From Ananas comosus (Eukaryota > Streptophyta > Magnoliopsida > Poales > Bromeliaceae), in contig NC_033623.1 of the NCBI RefSeq assembly GCF_001540865.1, positions 248,001-312,000 on the forward strand: DNA of 64,000 nucleotides. The letters run 5' to 3'. A program made the position numbers and the translations under genes. The stretch's first letter is position 1; each line of letters starts with the position of its first letter. Below are positions 13,137 through 24,900 of the stretch, piece by piece. The notes beneath the pieces are model-generated. The model was not told the DNA's origin. It saw nothing but the letters and a program-made list of their open reading frames with translations, and ran no database searches.

Positions 13137-13212
13137 ACGCGCCAGGTGCTCCGGTGAAACACCGGAGCACCTGGTGTACTCTCCCTCCAGGTGTCACCTG
13201 GAGGGAGAGTAA
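13137..13212. repeat. Two adjacent perfect hairpins
   Basis: The first hairpin pairs CCAGGTGCTCCGGTG with its exact complement across AAA. The second pairs ACTCTCCCTCCAGGTG with its exact complement across only two or three bases. The shared CAGGTG core lets the two hairpins also pair with each other in part. They lie inside the MULE-like element. Confidence 0.85.
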
Positions 13213-13220
13213 TTAGTAAA

Positions 13221-13280
<60 letters not shown>

Positions 13281-13571
13281 TATCCTCGACCGCGAATCCG
13301 CGACGGCGAGTGCCGTTTTTTTAATCGAATCATTCGCGAATTGCGAATAATTCGCGAACAAGTTTTTTTGAGAAAGATTTGGCGTTTTTTTCCGAACTTT
13401 TCGGAAAAATACGGATCGGACCGTTTAATACGTAATTTTTTTAATTCGCGTATCATTCGCGTTTTAATCGCGAATTAACTAACTAAGGACACAAGTCGCA
13501 CAGCCAACGTGGGTGCAACTCCGTGCGTTAGGTGAATGCATTCGGTACAATACAACCCCCGTGCGTAACGA

Positions 13572-13636
13572 TTGCTACGCGCGGCGGAATCGTGCGTAAC
13601 AATTGCTACGCACGGCTTTGATTCCGCCGCTTGTCG
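13572..13636. repeat. Imperfect GC-rich palindrome
   Basis: The outer arms GCGGCGGAATC and GATTCCGCCGC are exact complements. The inner arms CGTGCGTA and TACGCACG are exact complements around an ACAATTGC core. A related CGTGCGTAACGATTGCTACGCGCG lies immediately to the left. It is outside the MULE-like element, in the flank after its right target duplication. Confidence 0.75.
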
Positions 13637-13712
13637 GCGCCAGACAAATTTGCTCCCCCATTAGTGGTCAATTTGTTTTCTTTCCCCTTTTCTTATCCCT
13701 TTTTGTCCTATT

Positions 13713-14066
13713 GGGTAAATTTCAAATACTACCCATGTGATTTCGTATTTTTTTACTTCAATATTCTATAATTTAAAGTGTATCAATTTAGTACCTTGTG
13801 ATTTTATTTTTCTCTTTTCGTCGGTCCCTCCGTTAACTTTTCGTTAAATCATATACAAAAATTTTCAAATACCTCATCTATAGTTTATCAAATATTCACT
13901 TTAATACCCTTTTGTTTTAACTTTGTCACTGATTTAACAAAAAAAATTAGTGAAGGAGATAACAAAAAAAAAAAAATAAAATCATAGGGTACGAAAATGA
14001 TACACGTTAGACCTCAGAATACTAAAACAAGAAAGTACTAAATTACTGGAGTGGTATATATTTTTC
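13713..14066. mobile_element. Inverted-repeat MITE, family A, copy 2
   Basis: The left end GGGTAAATTTCAAATACTAC and the diverged right end near ACTGGAGTGGTATA match the family A skeleton, with the shared interior phrases TTAAAGTGTATCAATTTAGTA and TTCGTTAAATCA. It is non-coding. Confidence 0.6.
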
Positions 14067-15027
14067 CTATTATTAATTATTGTACTTGATATTGGGGGCT
14101 CAATAGCAAATAAGGATGGCACTGTTTAAATGCATAACTATTTCATTAACCATATATTTCTTAATTTATTCAAAGAATTTGTTAAAGTTGATAGATAACG
14201 AGTGTAATCAAGTGTGTCCAGAAATGAAATATTACATTCATCCTTCAAGTCAATTTTTCAGAATAAGATCAATCAGATTATACATGACATATGTCATTCT
14301 CCTAAATTATGAATGACAATACTTTTCAAGCAGCGGGAATTAAACTTCAAAAAAATTTCATACTGAATAAGTTATTATTGAGGGACTTATTTCGAGATCC
14401 AAACAGGCCTAAAAGTACTTTTCCACATTATATTATTATTTATTGACAAAAGTTAGGAGACTTGTAGAAATTTGAGCTGGATGCATGGTTGGTCGAAAGA
14501 AATTGATCAGTAACGTTTAAAAATTCAACTTTTAAACTTTTGATAACAATTATAATTAGGGCTAAGTTCTATGAGTTTCCAAGCAGGATAATCTAGTTGA
14601 AAAATATTAAGTCTACAACCAAAAAAAAGGTTACAACTCCTTGTCTAAGAGTGTTTAATTAGAATTTACAAACTTTTTTAGTCGTTAGTAAAAAAACAAA
14701 AAAAAAGAGAGTAATTAATGGAGAACAATTCATTTGGAGTGAGAGAGTTGTAAGATTCCAACCCATTTTAGGCTGTAAACCTTAGATTGCTTTTGCTTGG
14801 TAGTGAGAAAGAAAGAATAATTAACGGAGAAAAATAGGGTCCTTGCTATTTGTCCTTCACCTAATTGTTATATATATATATATATTTCCCACAATAATCA
14901 ACATTAAAATATCCAATTTTCTTCATTAGCTTACCCTCAAAGCTAATTTCAAGGCAAAAATTCAAATAAAAAGAAATTAGAAGTCGAGGATGTTTCAATA
15001 ATAAAAAATACTTAAGGGGTCCACTTG

Positions 15028-15064
<37 letters not shown>

Positions 15065-15294
15065 TATATATATATATATATATATAGATTCTTTCACAAA
15101 AACCGATTTAATTCGATATATAGTCGATGTTCTACTCAATACTGAAACTCCATTAATCAAAGAACTTGTGACGTGTTTTGGCGTCCATAGTACAAGACCT
15201 CCTCATATACATCTCCGATGAGAAGATTCTGTTGATTTAATTTCTTGTATTTTGTTTTCTTTGTAATTTTTATATATCCACTTTTATATACCTC
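14067..15294. other. Intergenic region left of the assembly gap
   Basis: AT-rich sequence with a compound (GA)n(TA)n microsatellite at about 15032-15087. I looked for the missing 5' exon sequence of a SHI gene (a Cys-rich zinc-finger segment) and for a GATA finger. Neither is present. Confidence 0.5.
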
Positions 15295-15451
15295 NNNNNN
15301 NNNNNNNNNNNNNNNNNNNNNNNNNNNNNNNNNNNNNNNNNNNNNNNNNNNNNNNNNNNNNNNNNNNNNNNNNNNNNNNNNNNNNNNNNNNNNNNNNNNN
15401 NNNNNNNNNNNNNNNNNNNNNNNNNNNNNNNNNNNNNNNNNNNNNNNNNNN
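15295..15451. other. Assembly gap (157 N)
   Basis: A run of unknown bases. Its real length may differ. It directly precedes the anomalous HAN-like/SHI-like coding sequence. Confidence 1.
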
Positions 15452-16411
15452 TCGTCGTCGTCGTTCTCCATTAGCAATCTCTTCCCCTCCTACGCTCCTC
15501 CTACTACTAGTAATAGTACTGGTTCTAGTAGTGGTGGCGAGGGAGAGGGATTGTCGTCCTACGTGGACTGCACCCTGTCGCTGGGGACGCCCTCGACGCG
15601 CCACGCTGGCGCGGGCCCGGGCTTTGGTGGGCCCGGCCCGGCCCAGCCCCCGTCGAGCTTACAATGGGACGTAATGGGCCGGCCCAATAAGCAACAGTGC
15701 TGTGGCGGCGGCGGTGGCAGCGGCGGTGTCGACTCCTCCAAACGGGCGCGCGAGCTGTGCGCTGCGCGTCCCACCGCCATCGTCACCGCCACCGCCACCG
15801 CCCTCGCCTCATCGGGTATACCACTATACACATATCTCTAATTTTCCTAAAAATGCGTTTAGAATTATAAAACTTAAAAAACTTCAGTAGGGAGCTCCCC
15901 AGTAAGAAACGAGTGCGTATCATTGTTGTTGCAATATTGTTATAATTATTGTTGTTATCTAAAGATTACTCTTTTTTAATTTGTTATGTAATTGATCGAT
16001 CATGACTATGGGCATTGGAATGTATGCATGTGAATTGCTATATATATAGGTGGAGGAGGGACGGTGGCGGGGAGTTTTCCGTCGGAGGTGAGCTCGGCCG
16101 CAGTGTTCCGATGCATACGGGTGAGCCCGATGGACGAGGCGGACGACGAGTTCGCATACCAGACGGCGGTGAACATCGGAGGCCACGTCTTCAAAGGCAT
16201 ACTCTACGACCACGGGCCCGACTCCCACCAATATGGAGGCGAGCCCTCCTCGTCGCCCGCTGCCGCCAACGCAGCCGCCGCACTCGCCATGAGTAGCTCT
16301 GCGGCAGCAATGGCTTCGGCCGGGTTGTTGGATCCTTCTGCGGTGTACCCGGCCCCGATAAGCGCATTCATGGCTGGTACTCAGTTCTTTCCTCAGCACC
16401 CTAGGCCTTAG
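15452..16411 (+). CDS. SHI/STY/LRP1-family 3' gene part joined to a HAN-like GATA N-terminal segment; 5' incomplete
   Basis: Two exons are visible: 15452-15815 (open from the gap) and 16050-16411. The intron 15816-16049 is GT-AG, and the split glycine codon joins in frame. Exon 2 encodes the SHI-family IGGH domain ([28 protein letters not shown]) and the family C-terminus ([11 protein letters not shown]), known from plant transcription factors of gynoecium, root and auxin-biosynthesis control. The end of exon 1 ([14 protein letters not shown], from about 15734) also fits SHI proteins. Upstream of a poly-Gly stretch (15701-15728), however, the same frame reads [10 protein letters not shown] and [14 protein letters not shown], the signature N-terminus of HAN-type (B-class) GATA factors. 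Neither the SHI Cys-rich zinc finger nor a GATA finger is present. The locus may be a real fusion, a rearranged pseudogene or a misassembly beside the gap. The SHI identity of the 3' part is secure. Confidence 0.75.
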
Positions 16412-16582
16412 GAAGTGTCAAAATAATATTAACATATAATGTTGCATCAAGCAACATGAAGTAGTATATTGAACCACTGGAAAACTAGGGTTCCTCCTTG
16501 GCTTTTGATTTCAACTGATCAATTAAATTAACGTGCATCTACCTTTCCACTGCTTATTTTCTCTTCCTTTCGAGTTAAGTTG

Positions 16583-16900
16583 ATCATGATCAAAGAGCGC
16601 TCCTAGCTCGCTGAAATGTCGCATAAATTATTGGATCAAGCAATCAAATTTCTTGTCTATGAATTCAATCTAACAAACTATATAATGCAGTGTAGTTTCT
16701 CTTGTCATTTGCTTTTCTTCTTTAAGACTCCTTATTTTCTTTCTTTTTTTTTTCAATTTTAGTCGATCGATGATCAAACTGTTTGAAATGTAGCATTAAT
16801 TATTGGATCAAGCATTCAAATTTCTTGGCTAAGAATTCAATCTAACACACTAATGAAGTGTAGCATCTCTATCTCTTGCTTTTCTTCTTTTAAGACTTTT
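16583..16900. repeat. Diverged direct duplication, about 160 bp per unit
   Basis: Unit 1 (about 16583-16735) and unit 2 (about 16765-16900) share long phrases such as ATTATTGGATCAAGCA, CAAATTTCTTG, GAATTCAATCTAACA and TTGCTTTTCTTC in the same order. It lies in the 3' flank of the SHI-like gene. Confidence 0.75.
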
Positions 16901-17009
16901 TTGCAAGCTAGTTAGGCATGCAAGTTTGAAAAGGGCTCAACTTGGTAAGGAGTTAGGCAAAAAAAGACTAAGAAAAGGAAAGCAAGAGGTTGGTTTGTTT
17001 AATTTGTTT

Positions 17010-17011
<2 letters not shown>

Positions 17012-17064
<53 letters not shown>

Positions 17065-17112
17065 GTATGTATGCATGTATGTATGTATGTATGTATGTAT
17101 GCATGCATGCAT
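17012..17112. repeat. Compound (AT)n (ATGT)n (ATGC)n microsatellite
   Basis: An (AT)n run passes into ATGT and ATGC tetranucleotides. Translations of this region are purely repetitive. Confidence 0.9.
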
Positions 17113-17589
17113 ACTTTTTGTGATCTTATGTTAAATTATTATAAGCCTTTTCTCTACCAAGTCTTCTTTTTCTTCTCATTTGAACTTCATTAGTACTCCA
17201 TGCATGGCATTGAGAAAGGAACCCAAGGAAATAAAATATACTCTACAAAGCCTTGAATTTCTCTCCCCTCTACTTGTAGTATTGTTTCTTTTCTTCCATG
17301 TATATATGTATACACTGTTATCCTTTTTTGAGGTTTAGTGTAGGAGATGCATATTTTATGGGGTGGGCTATTATGTTTCTTGCTTGGGATTGATGGATGT
17401 GACCCCACAAATCGTTTGCTCTGCGTGTTTTGAGGCTGAATATTGGGAGAAGGAAAGGAATTAATGTAAGAATATAGAATGGTTGAGAAAGGATAAGAGT
17501 GCTAGATTTGGTGATTTCTTTCTCTCATTAGTCTCTCACCAATCCCAACATTAATGTAGAATAGAAGAGTGCTAATGGTTTAATATTAA

Positions 17590-17613
17590 CCTCTCTCTCT
17601 CTCTCTCTCTCTC

Positions 17614-17647
<34 letters not shown>
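17590..17647. repeat. (CT)n microsatellite
   Basis: CT dinucleotides interrupted once by TATTT. Confidence 0.9.
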
Positions 17648-17649
<2 letters not shown>

Positions 17650-20600
17650 ACACACAAAATGAGAAAATGCTTCTCTGGTGAACAGTTATATATATATATA
17701 TGTTTACTAGAGATGACTTATATGTATATATAGTTGGTGTGTTTCTCATTAGTTTTCCTAGCTAGTAGGTGTAAACTAATGTGCTGAAAACATGTAAACA
17801 CTAATTATAGCTGTGAACTGGAAAAAAGTCTATGGCTAGAGTGCAGCAACTTACATAGGGCAGCAGGAAAGTAATGCACTACTCCAGAGTCCATTTTTAG
17901 ATGAGAAAGTTATTGTTACTTTTGTAATTCCTCTATGGACTTAGTTAATAGAAGGGACAATAAAAATGAAATGGCCTTAAGAAATGTGCTTAATGAACTG
18001 AAATTTATTGATCATATACATTAATATATAATCATATGAAAATGTTTCAGCAGTATGCAGTGATTACCAGTGCAAATAGTAGTAATATTTGCATTTCATT
18101 GGTGCTCTTTTTGTTAACTGATTTGTTATCTCCACAAAATATATAACTATTAGCTAATAAGTAGTTCAATCAACTCATTCTAGCAATGAAACTTCGAGCT
18201 TGTCCTCAAATTTTACGTAAAAAATGTGTCTTCTGGGTACACACACACACACGCAGATCTAATAAAGAAGGAATTACTGTTAGTTTATTCATTTGTTTTG
18301 CAATTTTAGGTCAAAATTTCTCAGCTATACTAAATCTAGCTAGCAAATATTGCCCACGAACTACATTGTGAGATCTTAATTGTCATTTTTTCTCTTTTTT
18401 GTTAGCTACTGTTTCTATATTCCGGGACTACTTTGCGAAATATTGCTCTTGAATTTGTTCTCCATAATAAGCTTCTAGCTAGATTTTGCAGAAACCGATT
18501 AAAGAACTTACAAGCCAAAATAAATTCAATACTAATGGAAAATATTATGGAGACTGATTTACAGGATTATGATCACTCTTATGGGATTAACTTTGAGTGG
18601 CCATTGGTGTTACTTTTTTGGTCTGAAATATTAAATTGTGTTAGTATTTATTTCTTCAATCTGACCTGCTTTGTATTGCGGCATCACAAAATGTACTTAG
18701 AGAGAGAAACTGAATTAAAATTTGTTCGGTATTGATGATAAGTTTCTTTCATAATCCTATTGGTTTTTTTGGCTTATGTGTTTTTATAACCTTTTTTGTG
18801 ACTTTTCACGGTATGCAAGCGTTAGGGGAGAAAATAAGTTTTATATGTTTACATGCATTTAAAGTTGTGATTTTATGCTTTTTTTTCTTTTTCTCTTTCT
18901 CATATGTATATGTCATGATCTTCTTCTTCAGTAATCTAGTATACAATAACTTGCTGATGGAAGTTCGAGTTTATAGCCATTAGCTAGGGATGATCATATA
19001 TACAAAATGCATATAGTATAAGGCGCACTGCGCTTTCATTACTAAGCAATTCATGTTTAATGTTTTTATCAATTATTTGCTCTAGGATCGAAATAATATT
19101 GTGTAGCATTTTCTTCTCTCCAAATTATTTCAGTAATGCATTAGTGAAATGATATGCTAGACCTTTTTTAACCCATTACCAAAATGAAATGGTTCTGAAA
19201 TAATTAATGTGTAATATTTTCTTTGCTCTTGCACTCTACGGGTGCATTAATGAAGCATATGTGTGTGTGCGCGCGCGCGTGCGTGTTCTTGCATGAAATC
19301 AACACATAAACAGATTGAAGGAAAAAATAAAAAATAAAAAAACCATTTAGAAGGCGAAAAAATCAAGACCACAACTACTGAGAATTTCTCAATGCAATGC
19401 CATTTAATTAATTCTAGTACTCTTAATGTAATAAAAAAAAAAAAACATGTATTCAAACATTAAGCAAGTTCTATGATACAATACACGATTTTCCACAAAA
19501 TGGTGCTAACTAATATAGATAAACTCCGAATATCATATATCTATTGGAACTCATGCAACTTTATAGGCTAAGAGTGTAGTTTTGCGCCAAACTATATATA
19601 TATTTTCATCATTGACTTCTCAAATTTTTATTTCATATGAGCATATTCGCACATAAATTTCTACTAACAACGTGACAAACTTATGAAAACTTATGATAAA
19701 AGAAAGTTAAACAACCATGATCAACATTATTATATATTCATGCACGATTCATGCATATTAATGTATTGGGTGATTGCTGGTTTTGTTTTCGACCCGGTTG
19801 TGGGGTTTAGGAAGTCTCAGTATCCAAAACCAAAACTGATATAGTATAAATTTTATCCGCGTATCATAAGTTAGATATAATTAAAATTTTAAACTCATAT
19901 TACCTTATTTTCTTAGGATGCTAATAAATTATAACAAAATGTGGAATATATAGTTATATACTAGCTAGCTAGGATTATAATTACTTTGATATATGGGTTG
20001 AGGGTTTATGGCTTAGCGTTTAGGGTTCTTAATTGCTGTAATAGCTTTATATATATTTCAAACTAAAATTTAAATAAAAATATATCAATCTGCAATTAAT
20101 ATATATATCAATCTCCTCTCTTCTATGGAACAAATTAATTCTACTGATAGATCTTAAGATATCTTTTTAATTTGAAGGTGAATTAAAAAAAAAAAAAACT
20201 TTTCCTTGGAGTCTTGATCATTTGAGTTCTCTGAGTGTATACGTTGAAGCACTGGATATTTACTAAATGTTAGAACTATAAACTCGCAAAATTCAAAAAA
20301 TTCAACCACATTAATCTAGCTTTCTTAGTTTAGTTTATGGGCATTTTAACTCATGTAGTAGCTTAGAGAATTGTACTGAGTAGGCTAAATTAAGTTTAAA
20401 ATTCTCATTGTGTTTCCTTTGGTGGAACTGATACTTGTGAACAATATTAATTAAGAAGTTACAATTTATATGATTAATTAATTACAAGGAATAAGCATGT
20501 AAATAGGAAATAACTTATTAATACTTATATTTCAGTGCCTAATATATTTTGGGCTCCCAATATTCAAAGTGGCAATAGATAGCTTGGTATTTCATTAATT

Positions 20601-20996
20601 TGTTATTTATCTTCGCATATTGCTTCCATAAGTATTTCAGTATTAGTCAACTGAATCTGATGTAATTACTATATTTAACAAAATAAGAAAAAGAAAGACC
20701 TGGACTCATCTGACCTCTAGTTTGATTTTAAAAGTGCCATTTTAAACTTTGAAACTTTTTATAATTTTCAATTACATGTTAAATCACTTTCATGTGCAAT
20801 GAATAGCATTATTTAATATTTTCAAATAGTCCTATATATATAGTTCAATTAATGTTCAAGATATTATATGCATGCAATACGACTAAAATTCAGATGTTAG
20901 CATCCTTATGTTACGTGACGTTTGGTATTGAAGACCATCTAAAGCTATTACGTAAAACAGAGTTGGCGCAAATTGTATATAGCAATGTGAACCATA

Positions 20997-21153
20997 ACCG
21001 ACCGTCCCTAGAACAAGTGGCAAAGGACTTGGTGGTTGATACCCGAGACCTAAGTTTGAATCCTAGTTAATTCACATTTTTAGCTAAGTTTATTTCTAAA
21101 TAAAATAAATGAAGCGGATAGCATGCTACCTTTCTCTCTCTCTCAAAAAAAAA
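20997..21153 (+). mobile_element. tRNA-derived SINE, copy 1, with 16-bp target duplication
   Basis: The element has a tRNA-like head with an A-box-like stretch (CAAGTGGCAAAGGACTT, 21014-21030) and a B-box-like stretch (GTTTGAATCC, 21054-21063). A body (TTTTTAGCTAAGTTTATTTC) and a CT-rich then poly(A) tail follow. It is flanked by an exact 16-bp repeat AGCAATGTGAACCATA at 20981-20996 and 21154-21169. It would be transcribed by RNA polymerase III and mobilised in trans by a LINE. Related copies lie at 32361-32519 and 37515-37617. Confidence 0.9.
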
Positions 21154-21632
21154 AGCAATGTGAACCATATAAAATATATGGTAATTAACCGACTCATGGA
21201 AATTAAACACGCACAATGTACGTACATTATATTAAGTACGAAAACAAACGAAATATTTTTTTTTCATCATACTTATGCACCGGATGTAACGCAATCTCCT
21301 CACATGCATTCCCAAAAGAAGTCAAAGAGAACTAGAGTCGAAAGTCGAGTCAACTTTAACTTGTCTCAACCTAATTCAAAATGGACTCAAACTCGGAGGT
21401 TGCACCCATTTGGGCCCAATTTGGAAATAAAATGAATTGGGCCTAATAACCCTTTTATTATTTGGGCTAGGCTTTAACGATTATACTTGGTGGGCTGGGC
21501 CTCCATAGACTTGGTCCACCGCATCATTTACAGGTCACGTGGCTTCTAAATCTCTTTCTGCTTTGTTATTGGCTGGTGCAATAGACCAGGTCCACGTAAT
21601 TACAAGGTAGTTTTCCCGCCATCCACAACCTC

Positions 21633-21780
21633 GGAAGCTTCGGGAGATTCGAAATAAACTTATAATGGTCCCGGACTCCCGGAACTCTCTCGAATAACCC
21701 CGACTCCCCTGTTGCGCGACGAAGCCCCTAGAAGCTCCCGGAGCCCCATTCCCCTTCCCCGCGCGCGTCCGCTATAAATA
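21633..21780 (+). promoter_or_regulatory. HSP90 promoter: heat-shock-element-like sites and TATA box
   Basis: GGAAGCTTCGGGAGATTCGAAA (21633-21654, shown here as one site) has alternating GAA and TTC blocks, as heat-shock elements do. A second, weaker site, GAAGCTCCCGGAG, lies at 21731-21743. A TATA box (CTATAAATA, 21772-21780) sits about 140 bp before the start codon. HSF control is inferred from these motifs and from the gene's identity. Confidence 0.65.
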
Positions 21781-21916
21781 CTCGCCCACTCTTCGTCTCC
21801 CTCCTCGCTTGCGTTCTCGAAACCCTAATCACGCTCTCTCTACGCTCTCGCGTGCGATTCCCGATTCTCGTCTTCTGATTCCTCTGTGAGATCGCGCGAT
21901 CGTTCGTGCTCCAACA

Positions 21917-24900
21917 ATGGCGGATGTGGCGATGGGGGAGACGGAGACGTTCGCTTTCCAGGCGGAGATCAACCAGCTCCTCAGCCTCATCATCAACACC
22001 TTCTACTCCAACAAGGAGATCTTCCTCCGCGAGCTCATCAGCAACGCATCTGATGTGAGTGTTTTTTGATCGATTTTTTGTTGGGGGGGGATTTTTAAGT
22101 GGTTTTTGATGAGAATTTGGATCGGGGGATCTGGATTCGGGGGGTGCTGATGCATGCTTGCGTGTCGTTTGTAGGCGTTGGATAAGATCCGATTCGAGAG
22201 CCTCACTGATAAGAGCAAGCTCGATGCGCAACCGGAGTTGTTCATCAGAATCGTACCGGATAAGGTGAACAAGACACTATCAGTGATCGATAGCGGCATC
22301 GGCATGACCAAGGCTGGTAAGATAGATCAATCACGCTCTCTCTCTGTTTCTTTTCCTACTAGTTTGGATCATGCTTCTATCGTTCGATTTGGGAGATATG
22401 ATTGCTATGAAGCTGGCATTGTCCGATTTGATGATCTTAGTTGAAAATTTATGTGATTAGTTTTTGTGATTGGTTTTTGTTTCTAGTTGCAATTTTGTTG
22501 TTCATCTGACGCAATTAGATGAGCATGTGTTGATTATATACATTCTGTAATATCTCATCTCTGTATCATGTTGCTACATCTGAATTCTGCTTGTTTATTC
22601 TCCTTGAAGATTAAAAAGAAAAGTTTAATGAATCTGTTATACTGAACAAGAATCTTACAGATAAATTGAGTGCAATCTAGAACTATTTGATGTTAAGAAG
22701 CACAATATGGTGGTACAGAATTAAGGAACTTATTGGAAACATTAGAAAGGCAGCTTTTACTCGACTCTGATTGTGTGAATAATGAATCGATCTGTAGGGG
22801 AGGGAATGACATATCTTTGCTGGTTATCTAGAATGAGATTGAGATTTATTGTACACTTCCTGATGCTGATTTTTTCCCTTTTGTCTTCAGATCTTGTGAA
22901 CAATTTGGGTACCATTGCAAGATCCGGCACCAAGGAGTTCATGGAGGCACTCCAGGCTGGGGCTGATGTGAGCATGATTGGCCAGTTTGGTGTCGGTTTC
23001 TATTCTGCGTACTTGGTTGCCGAGAAGGTCATCGTGACCACAAAGCACAATGATGATGAGCAATACATCTGGGAGTCCCAGGCTGGTGGTTCCTTCACTG
23101 TTACTAGAGACACCTCTGGCGAGCAGCTTGGCAGGGGAACCAAGATCACCCTCTACCTCAAGGAAGATCAGGTAAGGTCATTTTGATAAATCGTTTCTTT
23201 TCATGTGTGCATTCAATTAAGACATTTAATTTTAGGCGCAGAGCTCTACGAGTTTGAATTTTGACATGTAGCCCTTTGAAATTGCATAAAATTGTCTGTA
23301 GTGTATGTATCCATGAAAATTCAATTTTTGCTAGGTTTCATGCAGAAGGGTTTGTCTAAACATGCTGCATATTCTGAAACTCTCTTTCCCTTAAAACTTC
23401 GATTTCATATATGCCTTGTGAGTATATTTAAAATTTCTGTAAATGCCTGCTAAAACTTGAAAGCCAATGATATGCTGGATGCTCCTGTTTTACATGCATT
23501 TTCATATTATGAACTGTGTTTCAGACGTTTCGATATTTGTAGGTAACTGTTGTTTAACAAGAAAAAACTTGAATTAATTATTGGTGAATTATGTGGAATG
23601 GAGTATTATGTTTCGTTCATATATATTAACAAAACTAAAATTTTATTAGAAGCTATACTCTTTAATAACTATTAATGAAAGTTTAGAGAAAGGAAGTGCT
23701 AGTGGTGATCTGAATTGTGTGCAGCTGGAATATTTGGAGGAGAGGAGGTTGAAGGATCTTGTAAAGAAGCACTCTGAATTCATCAGCTACCCAATCTATC
23801 TCTGGACTGAGAAGACTACTGAAAAGGAAATTAGCGATGATGAAGATGAGGAAGGATCCAAGAAGAAGGAAGAAGAGGGAGATGTAGAAGAGGTCGATGA
23901 GGAGAAAGAGACTAAATCCAAGAAGAAGAAGGTCAAGGAAGTCACCCACGAGTGGCAACTCATCAACAAGCAGAAGCCCATCTGGCTTCGGAAGCCTGAA
24001 GAAATCACCAAGGAAGAGTATGCTTCCTTCTACAAGAGCTTGACCAATGACTGGGAGGATCACTTGGCCGTGAAACACTTCTCGGTCGAGGGCCAGCTTG
24101 AGTTTAAAGCCATTCTTTTCGTCCCGAGAAGGGCTCCTTTCGACCTTTTCGACACGAGGAAGAAGCTTAACAACATTAAGCTCTACGTTCGGAGAGTCTT
24201 CATCATGGACAACTGCGAGGAGCTTATGCCTGAGTATCTTGGATTTGTGAAGGGAGTGGTTGATTCTGATGATCTGCCGCTTAACATTTCCCGTGAAATG
24301 CTCCAACAGAACAAGATCCTCAAAGTGATGAGGAAGAACCTCGTGAAGAAGTGCATCGAGATGTTCTTCGAGATCGCAGAGAATAAAGAGGACTACAACA
24401 AATTCTATGAAGCCTTCTCGAAGAACTTGAAATTGGGTATTCATGAGGATAGCCAGAACAGGGCGAAATTGGCTGATCTCCTCAGATACTACTCAACAAA
24501 GAGCGGCGACGAAATGACGAGCCTCAAAGACTATGTGACCAGAATGAAAGAAGGGCAAAAGGATATCTACTACATCACAGGAGAGAGCAAGAAGGCGGTA
24601 GAGAACTCCCCCTTCCTCGAAAGGCTAAAGAAGAAGGGATATGAGGTTCTCTTCATGGTGGACGCAATCGATGAATATGCTGTTGGGCAGCTGAAGGAGT
24701 ACGATGGGAAGAAGCTCGTTTCGGCAACCAAGGAAGGGCTTAAGCTCGAGGAGACAGAAGAGGAGAAGAAGAAAAGGGAAGAGAAAAAAGCTGCTTTCGA
24801 GAGCTTATGCAAGACCATGAAGGAAATTTTGGGGGATAAGGTCGAAAAGGTGGTGGTTTCTGATAGAATTGTGGATTCTCCTTGTTGTTTAGTCACCGGA

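Larger units (their letters stand above)
12465..13486. mobile_element. MULE-like non-autonomous transposon with GC-rich passenger
   Basis: The element is bounded by a perfect 9-bp direct repeat GGACACAAG at 12456-12464 and 13487-13495, the target-duplication length typical of Mutator-like elements. Just inside are inverted termini: CATAGTTAGTTAATTCG at the left, and TTAGTTAGTTAATTCG on the complement at the right. The outer parts are rich in CGGAT/TTCGCG phrases. The middle holds an (AT)n run, one unknown base (12909), a GC-rich block at 12910-13100, two perfect hairpins (13137-13212) and a (GA)n run (13234-13277). A frame through the GC-rich block gives an Arg/Ser-rich peptide that I do not recognise. 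It could be a captured gene fragment (Pack-MULE) or an assembly join at the N. Confidence 0.7.
16412..20980. other. Long intergenic region downstream of the SHI-like locus
   Basis: AT-rich DNA with several microsatellites and a short tandem duplication (entered separately). No coding exon is recognisable; short open frames are repeat translations or have no family resemblance. Purine/pyrimidine and GTGCGCGCG tracts occur near 19258-19285. Confidence 0.5.

Noticed and set aside
15245..15451. Coding sequence continuing leftwards through the N run
   Set aside because: The frame stays open only because unknown bases cannot make stops; the sequence left of the gap is AT-rich and looks non-coding.
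23683..24444. 253-codon minus-strand frame within HSP90 exon 4
   Set aside because: Antisense shadow of the conserved HSP90 middle domain.
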